Source: Blattamonas nauphoetae (lineage: Eukaryota > Preaxostyla > Oxymonadida). Taken from it: 64,000 nt of DNA. How positions within the stretch are numbered: position 1 is the stretch's first letter; every line of letters begins with the position of its first letter. The DNA lies in NCBI GenBank assembly GCA_033064195.1, contig JARBJD010000090.1:181629-245628 (forward strand). The letters run 5' to 3'. Positions 47,601 through 59,091 of the stretch are shown in pieces. Under the pieces are notes generated by a model. The model ran no database searches. It was not told the origin of the DNA and was given only the letters and a program-made list of their open reading frames with translations. A program made the position numbers and the translations under genes.

Positions 47601-50600
47601 AATTGAAACAACTTGTCGCCAGAACGAAAGGCGCAACGAAGGAGGACAGGAAAGATAAAGAAACTCCAAACTCAAACGAAGAAATCCTGGCTGAACTGTT
47701 CTCTGGCTTCTCCTTCCCTCTCTCACTACAGAAACAAGTCGCCATCATCACCAATGCAACGGAACTGGTATCATCCAAAGTGATTGGGTTCCAGGATGTC
47801 GACAGCATCTTCGCAGCCAGCTCGGATCTGACTGCCTCTGCCTTCGTTGATTTTGTGGAAGGACTCTCCATCGCTGCAGAGCGAGTGGTGGGGTTCCTCG
47901 CCGAAGGTGTGGAGGCTGAGGCGGAGATTGGATCGAGCCAAAATGGGGCAAGTACACTGTCGGGTGTGTCGTGCTGTTTCAACGTGACCCTCTTCTTCAT
48001 CTCCAAACTGATCTACATCTGCACCTCCAACAACGAGACGAGGGGTGTTGGTGTATGGGACCGTGTCTGGCCCATCCTCTCCTCTCATCTCCTCCGAATC
48101 ATGGTCTCCATCGTCTGCATCCAGAAAAGCGAAGACGCTCGAAAGTCGCAGCTGGAACAGATCGAAGCGATGATTGTCGCGACGTTCCGAAATGTGGTCC
48201 TCTCCATGTTCGCACGAAGCGACATACGTTGCCCGCCTCCGATTCCATTCTTCTCCGCTCAGAGCCAGTCGACATCCACAAGCGATCCTCTTTCACAGTC
48301 AACCGCTCTATCTGAGCAGCTTCCGTGGCACGAGCTCAAAGGAGGAGCAGACCAACGCCATCGGATGGGATCGTCATCTCGACAGGAAATCTTTCTCCGA
48401 CCATTCGAGTCTCTGTCGTCGAGCGGTGTGACTGGGAATGTCCGTCATCTCATCCTGGATTGCGTCACGCTACTCGCCGAGACGTATAGCCCTCGTCTTT
48501 TATCAGGATGGAACACTGTGTTTGGGGTGCTCAAGTCGACTGCAGGAAGCCTCGACACGATGAACGCTGGATTTGGACTCATTGTTTGGATCATTGGACA
48601 CAAAATGCACTGCTGGCTTCCGTTTGGGATGGCATCGGCGGTTTCTGCAGTCGTTGCCTTCATCCGGAACAAGTTTGATGGGAATGTTACACGCCATGGA
48701 CTGCTCCTGTTGGAATACATGTTCAAAGTTGTCAGTGGGAAGGAAGACCTCGGGCAGGGCAGTCTCCAGCGAATCGAAGAGGATCGTGAAGCTGCTGCTG
48801 TATCCGTCGGTGTGCAGGAGAAAGATCGAAACATGGAGATCAGCACTGACACTGAGAAGGCTCTTCTGAAATGCCTCCATCAGCATTTGGGTGTGTATGA
48901 CTTCGACCATCTGGCAGAGTTTGTGTATCCAATTCTTCTTGGCCTCTTCGACGCGGCAAGCGACATCCGGCGAGAAGTTCAGAAGGCCAGTTACGAGCTC
49001 CTCTTCCGTCTGCTCGCTGAAATGCACGAGGATGTCCCTGGGTCCTTCTTCAGGTTCATCTGGCGTGGAGTTGGCCGCCCGATTTTGGAAGACATGCGCA
49101 TGCAATTGATGGAGATGCAGTTTGAACTTGGTGAGGAGGAGAAGCGGAAAACGCAGGAAGAGGAAGGCCTTCTGAACCAACGGCAGGATGCTGAGAAAGC
49201 GAACAGTCTCCAAACAGGCTCGCTCACACAGAAAGGAACGCGAGGATCACCAATGAGTGTGGAATCCACCAAACTTTTGGACGGATCTGGGAAAAGTGCT
49301 CAGAAGCGAGGGCTGGGGTCAGGGTGGGTGGAGACCATATTCGTTCCTGTGATGTCTGCCCTGATCGGATTTGTTGGCAAACACTACATCGATCTCATCA
49401 ACGCTGAAGGTGAGTCTCCCAACAGGTTAGGAAAATCTCATAACGAGTCAGAGATGGAGGAGAAGGCAGAAGCCGTTCAACCACAATCGGAACCTGTGCA
49501 TCACCCTCTCCTCGACCTTGCGACACTGCTGTCGAGCTTTGTCATTCTCGGTGATATCAAAGGCGAAGTGGGAGTGGCTCTTCTCGGGCAGCTCCTCATC
49601 CAAACGAGTCGCTACTTGGGAAAAGCAGAATGGGACGGAATCTTGGCCATTCTGGAGCAGATTACAAACAACATCATTCCAATCCAGTTCGACACAAACG
49701 GGATGGTGGCAACGACGAGCCATTCAACCCCAATCCTTCCTCAGCAGGCGAAAGACAGGAAGAAGGAGACCAGCCCACAGGACGACACGAAAGGCACACT
49801 GTACGTCAGCCTCAACCGACAGACAGTCGCCCGCCGCTGTGTGCTCCAAACAGAAATGATGGGAATGCTAGAGAAGATGGTGCTGCATCTCATCAGCGAT
49901 TCACCGCCCAAATCCGATCACGTTGTTAACTCAGGTCCACGCTTGGAGACACTGAAACAGCTAATCTGGTGCATGCGGAAGGTTGTGTGGTACACACGAG
50001 GCCTCGACCGGGACATGCCAGTCAGGACACACATCGCCATCTCCGGTATCAAGCAGCCGCATGACCCGTACTCGCTCAAAAGTTTAGAAGGCACAGCCAC
50101 AGCCATCCTCATCAACACTCTCTTCCGAATCTCTGAAGGCGGAGAGAGCATCCCAGCTGAGTTCGCCCAAAGAGCGAAGGCTATGCTCATGTACGAAATG
50201 TTCGATATTCTAAGCTTCCACGCAGTGCTGATCTCCATCCGCACTCGACTTGCCGAGCCAGCCCTCTTTGGGCAATGCCTTCACCGTGCCTTTGTCTCTG
50301 CAGACTTGGCTGGGTGGCGAAAGCGGATCGACAAGTGGCAATCAGAAGCAACGGCAGAAATCGGCTCACATGAGATTGCTACGCTCGTGTATCTTTGCCT
50401 TGTGTCATCTTTGAATGTGGAGAAGGAAATGAAGACGATTCTACCAGCTGTCGGTCACGAATCGGAGCAGGACATCAAAGAAACAACAGCAGCGTCGATT
50501 GTCCAACGCCATGTCGGGTTTTTGGACAAGCTGTCACAGAAACACGCCCAGCAATCGTCAACAGCTGCTCCTCTCATCACACAAAACGACATCTCAAACG

Positions 50601-50917
50601 ACACTATCAACTTTGAGCTGATCTCGTGCTTGGACGGACTGAAGCAGACCCAAACTGTCGCTTGCTGCCTCCACACACTCCATCGGATGAAACGCGAGGA
50701 GCTCATCGATCTGTCGTCTCTCCTTGTCCCCATTGTGACAACTCTGACTGATTCGGGCTCTGTCGAGTGTCGACGTCTCTCTGCGTCTCTCCTTCAGCGC
50801 CTTACTGTTCGAGAGAAGGATGCAGGAAACCTTTCAAGCAATCCATTCTTTGGTCCTGCTGTGATGGTTTTAGGCGGGCCGTATGAAATCAACAAGAGCA
50901 GCATATACGGATCGTAG
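44647..50917 (+). CDS. BIG-type Arf guanine nucleotide exchange factor (Sec7 protein), degenerate active site
   Basis: Exons 44647-44737, 44775-44826, 44900-45128 and 45164-50917 (introns 37, 73 and 35 bases) encode 2041 residues. The N-terminal DCB region reads FELDSTKVIEASLFCIHQW then LIDDVLDMLQTC. A HUS-type box FSFDCDITQGCVFEGLV lies near residue 440. A Sec7 domain occupies about 548-740 (RGIELFNKSFKKGIEYL, FRISGESQKIYRIMECFGDE). Long helical HDS-like repeats follow. BIG/ARFGEF proteins load GTP on Arf at the trans-Golgi. Two conserved catalytic elements are altered: the glutamate finger in the usual YLGE is FFGQ (Q598), and the usual MLNTDLHNP is replaced by LILHSVAHTGM. Exchange activity may therefore be lost or unusual. 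Length and domain order fit the BIG family well. Confidence 0.88.
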
Positions 50918-51278
50918 ATTCTCTGAGATGTAGTGACTGTTGAATGTCTTTTTTATTCAATTCTTTCTTTTCGATAAAACTCATTTCACTGTGTAATTTG
51001 AGTGTTCTAAAGTTTATATCCGTTCTATATGGATTGTACATTCTCAACCGTTGTGGCTGATCATTTTCAGAGAGCGGAATCTTCAGGTGGCCTTTTTTTA
51101 GTCCATTTACATTTATATGGGTTGATCATGATGTAATCACATCAGTAGGGTTTGATCCCCTGGCAATGGCAACTTTTCTCATATAAAGGGAAGATCTGAG
51201 AGAATCTTTCTTTTCTTCACATTATTTCACCTTCTTTGTTCTACATGCCATATTTCCATCAGAAAATGAGACACACTT

Positions 51279-51878
51279 ATAGTGGTGTCACCAAACCGTC
51301 CGGTGTCACCAATCCGGCCTTTATTCCGTGAGGGACTATTTTGGTCAAACTAAGACAAAATTAAAATTTTAGAATTATCCTCCCACCCGATCCCGAGAAA
51401 ACCTCAAAATACGTTTAACGTTACGTATGCACACATTTTTTTCAACTTTTTGCCCTCATTTCTCCACAACCAGCCATCCGTTTTAAATCAAATAAAAGGC
51501 ATTATAGTCGGATAGATCTCGACAAAAGATGAACAAAAAATGAAAGGATTTTTTTCCTAAGAATTTTTTATGGAGAAAAATATGGGTTTTTTCCGATCTT
51601 CCCAAATACCCAGAATTTTTTCTCCAAATTTTTTCCAAAATGTTCGTTTCACCAAAAAAACGTTTCTGTGAAAAATTTCATCGAAATCGATTCACTGGTT
51701 GTTGAGATATTGCCAAAACGATTTTTTTCATCGGGCAAAAGGGGGTATTTTGAGGTTTTCTCGGGATCGCGTGGGAGTATAATTCTTAAATTTCAGATTT
51801 TTCTTAGTTTGACCGATATTGATTTTTCCAGAAAAAAGGCCGGATTGGTGACATGGGACATATTGGTGACACAACTAT
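51279..51878. mobile_element. 600-bp MITE-like element with 134-bp imperfect inverted repeats
   Basis: Left arm 51279-51412 begins ATAGTGGTGTCACC and passes GTGTCACCAATCCGGCC, TTGGTCAAACTAAGA, GATCCCGAGAAAACCTC. The right arm 51745-51878 repeats these in inverse order. The core is A+T-rich and non-coding. A diverged relative lies at 14258-14500. No transposase is inside, so it is non-autonomous. Confidence 0.7.
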
Positions 51879-52160
51879 TAACCAGAAATGACATTAGAAG
51901 ATACGAAAGTTAATAATTGAAGTTATTTCAAGAATTTTCTTGTCACAGTCCGCCTCGAGAGATTAATAAGACCAAAATCGGTCGACTTGGTACGTTTGAC
52001 AGGATTGACGGTGCCACTTGCCTGTGTATTGGTTTCGACGGCTTTCGCCAAAATTTTAAGGAAACCTGGCTTGATCCACAATGGGTGAATATCAGTTCCA
52101 AATATTCCCAGAGATATTCCACCAGTTTCAAACGCATTTTTGACCTAGATAGGTGTTGTA

Positions 52161-52961
52161 CAGTCTGAATAGTTCAAAGTCGAAATGAAATGATTCAAAG
52201 TCGAAGTAAATAATTCAAAGTCGAAGTGAAATAATTCAAAGTCGAAGTGAAATAATTCAAAGTCGAACGACCAAATTTTTGGACAAACTTGTTCTTGTGA
52301 ACCTCACACACCACTCTTTCAAACTCACAAAAACAGAATCAATGATCATGGTGCTGGCTAGTCAAGTGTCATCCGACATCATTCAACACTTTCTCGGCTA
52401 TAGTTCACATTTTAAAACTCATTTCACAGTAATTCTTCGTCTAAGCCCAGAAAAACCAACAAATCAGATCCAGGACAAGATGATCAAGGCAAAAAGTCTC
52501 CATAATTTGTCACACCGATGACTCCTTCACGCCTCTCAAACAGCAGTCCAATCCTACAACCATTTGTGTATCACAGAATGTTTTTTCTCAGACCAATGAA
52601 GTGACTTTTTTCATCTAAAAAGCTCAAAATCACTTCAGAAAGCATGAATGGATTGTTTACAATCCTGAAAAACGTATTCACCCGATTAAACACATGGGTA
52701 CAAAATGGTCACAGTAGAAATAGATGGAATTATGTGCTGCTTTCGGAGGCTAAAGGAAAAAAAACTGTGTTTCGACTTTGAATTATTTCATTTCGACTTT
52801 GAATTATTTCATTTCGACTTTGAATTATTTCATTTCGACTTTGAATTATTTCACTTCGACTTTGAATTATTTCATTTCGACTTTGAATTATTTACTTCGA
52901 CTTTGAATTATTTCACTTCGACTTTGAATTATTTTTGTTCGACTTTGAACTATTCAGACTG
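52161..52961. mobile_element. 801-bp element whose inverted repeats are built from a 21-bp minisatellite
   Basis: The ends are CAGTCTGAATAG and CTATTCAGACTG, each flanked directly by TA (52159-60 and 52962-63), the signature of Tc1/mariner-type insertion. Each arm consists of tandem units of about 21 bp around TTCAAAGTCGAA: about five in the left arm (to 52266) and about nine in the right (from 52767). The core (52267-52766) is unique and has no recognised domain, so this is probably non-autonomous. Confidence 0.75.
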
Positions 52962-53631
52962 TAGTATGTTTAATGGCACAGACGGCCTTGGCAACAATCA
53001 AGATGATCGTTTCGGATTGCGAGTCTCTTGCAGCTCTTTCTTGAAGATTCTGTATGGTCCATGGCGTGTTACCCATATAGCTTGCTACACTATCATCAAC
53101 AATCTTTTCTTCTTGGAATTCGGTGACATGATCTTCTAGTTCCAACTATTTCCGCATATACGAAACCTGTTGGGTTTTAAAACCTGGAGCGGCAGAGATT
53201 GTTCTTGAGCTAAGAGATAAGATACCCTTAGTGCGCATGATGAACCAGCGTATGAGTACTGCTCTCGAAACTCGTCCGATGCCGTTCTTCTCCTCAACGA
53301 TGTATTCGATGGTCCGGTGTGGCAAGTGAGAAGATAACGTGCTTCTACAGAGTTCAAGATCGATGTGGTGAGGCCATGGATTCATTTTTTATGAATGATG
53401 TAATTCTGCCCATTCTTCGTGAAAAGTTGCCATTGCCCGGGGATCAAACCCTACTGATACAGTCAGTTCCAAAATGTTGGTGATCTGTAGGTTTACTCAA
53501 AACATGGGTCATGATCTCGTTTCTCGATCTGCCAAATGCACATTCAAAAACGATTCAGGAGATGAAAAACAGGCGAGATGGATCGAATGGGATAAAAACA
53601 AGATGATTTTGGTGATTGCAAAGTTCAAGAT

Positions 53632-53965
53632 TGGGTCTGGCCACTGGCCACCACCTGGCCAGACGGCCAAGAAGTCCCGAAATCTCGAGAAGGTGAGGGT
53701 GATTAGAAAAAGTTCAACGTGGCCATCGAACATCAGAATGCCGCCCCCCACTATTATAAAAATTGAGAAGAAAAACTGCAATTCGAAAGAGAAAAAGGCG
53801 ATGGACAGTAAAAAATGTCACAAAAATAGAATGGCCGATCAAACCACTTTTTTCAGTGTTTGCACGAGTATGCTCTAATTTGTTGAGAAATGACAAAAAC
53901 AACATGAAAAACCCTCACCCTTATTTTATGATCTTGTGGCCAGTGGGTGGCCAGGAAATATCGTG
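53632..53965. repeat. Short element with GGCCAC-type inverted ends
   Basis: CTGGCCACTGGCCACCACCT at about 53637 and, inverted, GTGGCCAGTGGGTGGCCAGG at about 53937 face each other. Both are followed inward by GTGAGGGT. About 300 bp of A+T-rich sequence with no gene lies between, suggesting another small non-autonomous element. Confidence 0.45.
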
Positions 53966-54108
53966 ATTTCGTCTTTGTCAGGCCAGGCCACTTAGGGATA
54001 GAAAAAAGGGATGAATGAGAAGAGAACCTAATGAATAGAAACTGTATAGAGCGAGTGTTTAACACGCAATTCGAAGGTTGAGAGGTCTTCGTTGTTCAGT
54101 ACATTCGG

Positions 54109-54757
54109 CTATCTCACACTTCTTACATGATGAATAGTTCTTCTGATTTCTCGCTTGTCTAGGTTGTCAAAAGTAGCACTGATTCCATCATTAAAGGCTT
54201 CTTCACCATTCCAAGTTAGGATGTCACTTTCGACTTTGGCTTTCCAAAATCCAAACTCCTGCTCAATTAAGGTCAGGTCTGGGGAGTAGGCGGCAATGAA
54301 TGCCAGAAAATGTGTCAACCTTGGGGAGCGAAGCGAGAAACCGTTTGATGTATGATTCGAAGACGAGATGGTTAACAGGACCACGAACAATCTCAGATTG
54401 GTGAACACCATCATCTGAAATCTCGGAAATAAGACTAAAGGACAAGATCCGAGGAGGTGCATTGAGGACAGCCGGTTTGTTGATCTCGTTCCATCCTTTT
54501 CGTCTGACGTATTTATTCATGAAGGGTGTACTCACCGATTTCGGGCGTCCTCGTGGTACAGGGGGAGTGAAAAGTAACCGCCTCTAAGGGTTGATCAAAG
54601 TCTGATGTGAAAAAGTTGAAAAAAAGCGTTTCAAGAGGTGTCGTGAGAAGAGAATGCTGATTTAACTTCAACAGAATTTCTAGCGCGTTGAAGACACATT
54701 CTGCAGCGTTGGACGACATTTGGGTCAGAATTTTTGACATCATTCAAAAGTCCGAAG
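54109..54757 (-). pseudogene. Tc1-like transposase relic with one terminal repeat
   Basis: Minus-strand fragments in shifted frames end with AAYSPDLTLIEQEFGFWKAK, the conserved sPDLnPIE.vf...K block near the last catalytic acid of Tc1-type DDE transposases (here E in IEQ). Upstream pieces include FSLISEISDDGVHQ. An end repeat (TTCGGACTTTTGAATGATGT and onward to CTGACCC, read on the minus strand) is at 54720-54757. Frames are broken, so the copy is dead. Confidence 0.6.
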
Positions 54758-54904
54758 ACCAACATTCAAAAAAAGCAATTCATCGCTCTTGTCGCAGCTT
54801 GATCAAAGATCTCGAAAAGATTATTTAATCATGTCATCCACCAATTCTCGAGAAAGGTTGATTCATTTCTCAACCATGAGAGGAGAATAGTTTTGATTGT
54901 TTGT

Positions 54905-55380
54905 TTTCGGACTTTTGAATGATGTCAAAAATTCTGACCCATTTCTACCAGCTCGTTGGATTAAGGCACGTGGGATGGTGGTCACGGCTTCTCGAATCTG
55001 TTGTCGAGTTGTGGTAGTGTTCGTGGATTATGGATTTTGACTCGTTCAGTGAGCTCATTCCACAGCCAGAAGTCGCACGGAGTGAGATCCGGACTTCTGG
55101 CTGGCCAATGGTATGTGCCGTTCTTTCCGATCCATTTCCCAGGCAATCTTCGATTGAGAAACGGGACGGTTTTGCGGGCGGTGTATGCATGTGCCCCATC
55201 CTGCATGAACCATGTTGTGTCTCTTGGAGCTAGGCCTCGCCGAGCTTTAAAGATCGATCGCCGAAGCATCTGCCGATATTTTTAGACAGTCATCGACCCC
55301 CTCGTAGAATATTGGGCCCATTAGACCTAGACATGAGATCGCACACCAAACATGCAAACCACATCGAGTGTTCGGGATCT
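54905..55380 (-). pseudogene. Mariner-like transposase relic abutting the 18S rRNA gene
   Basis: On the minus strand VWCAISCLGLMGPIFYEGV is followed, after a 1-base frame change near 55285, by TTWFMQDGAHAYTARKTV and then WPARSPDLTPCDFWLWNEL. WFMQDGA..H and SPDLTP.DF.LW are hallmark blocks of mariner-family DDE transposases. The N-terminal half is missing; the readable part stops at about 55377, where 18S sequence begins. The 3' terminal repeat is at 54905-54942, inverted relative to the one at 54720-54757. Confidence 0.75.
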
Positions 55381-55908
55381 CGACGTGGAAGCAGTGTCAA
55401 AAAAATACAAATGCTGGGTTATCTCAGCAATTTGAATGGTTGTGGTGTAAGTATCCGCAAGAGCAGCGATTAGAGGGCAAGTCTGGTGCCAGCAGCCGCG
55501 GTAATTCCAGCTCTAATAGTGTATACTAAAATTGCTGCAGTTAAAAAGCTCGTAGTTGGATTTTGGAGGAAACGTCGATTTCTGTGTGATGGGATACATT
55601 GTGTTTCATCTTGCAGGAAGTGTTTTTTCCGATATTTTCGAAGACAGGTCTTGCGCTTTATTGAGTGAGGCTATGGATTCGGAGGTTTTACTTTGAAGAA
55701 ATTGGAGTGTTCAAAGCAGGCGTTATGCAACTGAACAGATTAGCATGGAATAATAAAATAGGACACTTGTTTATTGTTTTCTTCGGAAGATGATAAAGTC
55801 CATTTTGTTGGTTTATGGAGCAGGTGTAATGATTAATAGGGACAGTTGGGGGCATATGTATTGCATTGTCAGAGGTGAAATTCTTGGATTTATGCAAGAC
55901 GAACTAAG

Positions 55909-55955
<47 letters not shown>

Positions 55956-56585
55956 AGGGGATCGAAGGCGATCAGAAACCGCCCTAGTCTTAACTATAAA
56001 CGATGCCAACTAGGGATTGGAGGGAGCTTTATGGCCTCGTCAGGACCTTTAGAGAAATCAAAGTCTCTGGGTTCTGGGGGGAGTATGGTCGCAAGTCTGA
56101 AACTTAAAGAAATTGACGGAAGGGCACCACCAGGTGTGGAGCCTGCGGCTTAATTTGACTCAACACGGGGAAACTTACCAGGTCCAGACACGGGAAGGAT
56201 TGACAGATTTTGAAGCTCTTTCTTGATTCCGTGGGTGGTGGTGCATGGTCGTTCTTAGTTGGTGGAGTGATTTGTCTGGTTAATTCCGATAACGAACGAG
56301 ACCTCAACCTGCTAAATAAGTTGGTCGCTTTTTAGTAAGTGATGTAACTTCTTAGAGGGACTACTACAGTTGCATGTAGGGGAAGCTTGAGGCAATAACA
56401 GGTCTGTGATGCCCTTAGATGTCCTGGGCCGCACGCGCGCTACACTGATTGATTCAACGAGTTTGTGCTTGCCCGAAAGGGTTGGCTAATCTTTTGAATG
56501 TCAATCGTGCTGGGGATTGATCTTTGTAATTTTGGATCATGAACGAGGAATACCTAGTAAGTGCAAGTCATCAGCTTGCGCTGAT

Positions 56586-56635
<50 letters not shown>

Positions 56636-56714
56636 ATCAGATGAAATGTTCGGATGATGTGATTGCAGTTGTGCAAGTGACAGCGGTTATGTTAGAAGAA
56701 CAGTGAATCTTATT

Positions 56715-56775
<61 letters not shown>
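55381..56775 (+). rRNA. 18S (SSU) rRNA, 5'-truncated
   Basis: Begins within the region equivalent to GACACAGGGAGGTAGTGACA of other eukaryotes (here CGACGTGGAAGCAGTGTCA). It includes the GTGCCAGCAGCCGCGGTAAT block at 55487-55506, GGTGAAATTCTTGGATTTAT, AAATTGACGGAAGGGCACCA, TTGTACACACCGCCCGTCGC and the 3' end GTAGGTGAACCTGCGGAAGG. Roughly the first 430 bases of a normal gene are absent; instead a mariner relic is directly upstream. The remaining part is co-linear with a normal 18S and has no insertion. The left boundary is accurate to about 15 bases. Confidence 0.93.
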
Positions 56776-56777
<2 letters not shown>

Positions 56778-56895
56778 AAAATATAAATATATTAAACAAT
56801 ATATGATAATAAAATAAAGTCTACATTTAGTGATGTAGATTTTAAGGTGCCTCTATATAAACATTATATGCGTAGCCAATGATATATAAAATGAT
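56776..56895 (+). other. Internal transcribed spacer 1
   Basis: About 120 bases of A+T-rich sequence between the 18S 3' end and the 5.8S start. Confidence 0.8.
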
Positions 56896-57045
56896 AAACT
56901 TTTGGTAGTGGATATCTTGGCTCTTGCATCGATGAAGAACGCAGCAAAGCGCGATAGTTAATGTGAATCGCAAGAATCTGTGAATCATCAAAGTTTTGAA
57001 CGCATCCTGCGGTGTCTTAACTTTTAGTTAAGAGACCATTCTTAT
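56896..57045 (+). rRNA. 5.8S rRNA
   Basis: Contains GATATCTTGGCTCTTGCATC, GATGAAGAACGCAGC and AATCGCAAGAATCTGTGAAT in canonical order, then TTTTGAACGCATCCTGCGG. The 3' end is approximate. Confidence 0.9.
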
Positions 57046-57265
57046 TTCAGAATTGGTAAATATTAAAATATCTTTTTATCCTTACTTGGGATAGAAAGGA
57101 AATGAGATGAACATATTGAGTATATGTCATCTTTAATAATATCGATATATGAATCATTAAGAGATATTGTTGAAATATGATATATAAACAATTTGATATT
57201 TAAATATAAATATTTAATTGTCTTGCATACTTCTGTTTTACCAACTCACTTTATATATATAAAAC
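57046..57265 (+). other. Internal transcribed spacer 2
   Basis: About 220 bases, strongly A+T-rich, between 5.8S and 28S. Confidence 0.8.
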
Positions 57266-58541
57266 AATCTGAAATTAAGAAAGATTACCCGCTGAACTGA
57301 AGCATCTAAATAAGCGGAGGAAAAGAAACTAACTAGGATTCCTATAGTACCGGCGAGGGAAGTAGGAAAAGCCCAAAGCTAAAATCTATGCGGGCTGTTT
57401 TGCATGCATAGAGATGTGCTTTATAGATGTGGGGTTGTGTTGTGAAGAAGATAGAGGCTAAAATACCCTTTCGAACGGGTTATCATAGAGGGTGAAAATC
57501 CCGTTTTTGGCCTTGTTTCACAATGCGCTAAGCTCTGCAATCGTCGAGTCGGGTTGTTTGAGATTGCAACCCTAATTGGGTGGTAAGCTTCATCCAAGGC
57601 TAAATATATGCAAGAGACCGATAGCGAACAAGTACCGTAAGGGAAAGATGAAAAGTATTTTGGAAAAAAGTTGAAATAGGGCTTGAAACTTCCAAAAGGG
57701 AAGCGATACAACTCTATAGAGAAGATTTGTTATATATCGATTGTTGGAAAGATTTTTGAAGATGTGTAATTATAACTGTAAAAGGTTAAACATATTTTCA
57801 AGAGTTTTTCTGATGATTAGATATATAATAGAAATCGGTCAATCGTGTTTTCTGATAATCAAGATTTCAAATTCAGGAAGGTAGAATTGTTCATTCATTT
57901 CGATGGGTGGATGATTTGTTTATAGCCTCGAATTAGACGGATTTGAATATTCTACATAGGAGGAGAACACAAATGAACCTTATTGATTGGGGTTTAAGTT
58001 TATCTTAACGAGAGTATCTTTGCAAGGAAATTTTGATGATATGTGGTTGATATATGATTTACTTTGATTAGTTTCGGCTAGTCAATTGGTAAGTAATAAT
58101 TGATCGTATATTGTTGAATGCAATTAGACGGCTCTGTTCGAAGATAGATTTTAAGATTGACTTTAGTTGGATATGGATTGTATTGCCCCGTCTTGAAACA
58201 CGGACCAAGGAGTCTATCAGACATGCGAGTATTTGGGTAATTTAAACCTAATAATGCGTAATGAAAGTGAAGACAATCGTTTTGGATTGTTGAGATATGA
58301 AATTATGATCTGTCTAGATTATGATGGCAATATCGACCGACTGATTCTAAAGATTAATTTCCAACTCTCGGGTTGGAAGGGATTGGTTCGAGTTATAGCA
58401 TATCTGATAGGACCCGAAAGACGGTGAACTTTGCTTGAGTGTGGGTGAAGCCAGAGGAAACTCTGGTGGAAGCTCGTCGGGGTAATGACGTGCAACTCTT
58501 TCCTTAGACTTGAGTTAAGGGGCGAAAGACTAATCGAACCG

Positions 58542-58587
<46 letters not shown>

Positions 58588-59057
58588 TTGTTATAATGAG
58601 TTTTGTCCGGTAAAGCGAATGATTAGAGGTCTTGGGGGAGGAATTCCCTCAACCTATTCTCAAACTCTAAATGGGCAAAAAGACGTTTGTAAATGATGAT
58701 TGATTCAGGGAAGGGATTGATTTTACTGATGATTGTATGAATGGATGCCTTTTGGGGTAATTGTTTGTATGATTATTAGGGATTTATTCTGGAAATGAGT
58801 TGATTGTTGTTGAAGGTTTAAATTAGATATATGGATTGTCTACCTTTAAAGTGTTGTTTAAGTAAACAGCGTGATAAAAAGATGATCCAATAAAGAATTG
58901 AATCAATAGCTCCAAGTGGGCCATTTTTGGTAAGCAGAACTGGCGATGCGGGATGAACCGAAAGTTGTGTTAAGGTGCCGGAATTTGTGCTCATGAAGAT
59001 ACCATAAAAGGTGTCAATTCATATAGACAGCAGGACGGTGGCCATGGAAGTCGGTAT

Positions 59058-59091
<34 letters not shown>

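Larger units (their letters stand above)
51141..53458. mobile_element. Outer 2.3-kb element with 37-bp inverted ends, containing two nested elements
   Basis: The ends ATCAGTAGGGTTTGATCCCC (51141 on) and its reverse complement at 53422-53458 match over 37 bases with one mismatch. Two further inverted-repeat elements (51279-51878 and 52161-52961) lie inside, so less than 1 kb of the outer element's own sequence remains. Short broken frames (51917-52168; 53385-53146 minus) could be remnants of its transposase, but I see no diagnostic motif. Target duplication is unclear (AC or AT on both sides). Confidence 0.55.

Noticed and set aside
1280-50917. Alternative genetic code (TAA/TAG as glutamine), as in some oxymonads
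   Set aside because: Genes end cleanly at TAG, TGA or TAA, and no conserved domain requires readthrough of TAA or TAG.
52705-53139. Frame with FDFELFH repeats
   Set aside because: It reads through the minisatellite arm of an inverted-repeat element; the other arm gives the same sequence in antisense, and there is no domain.
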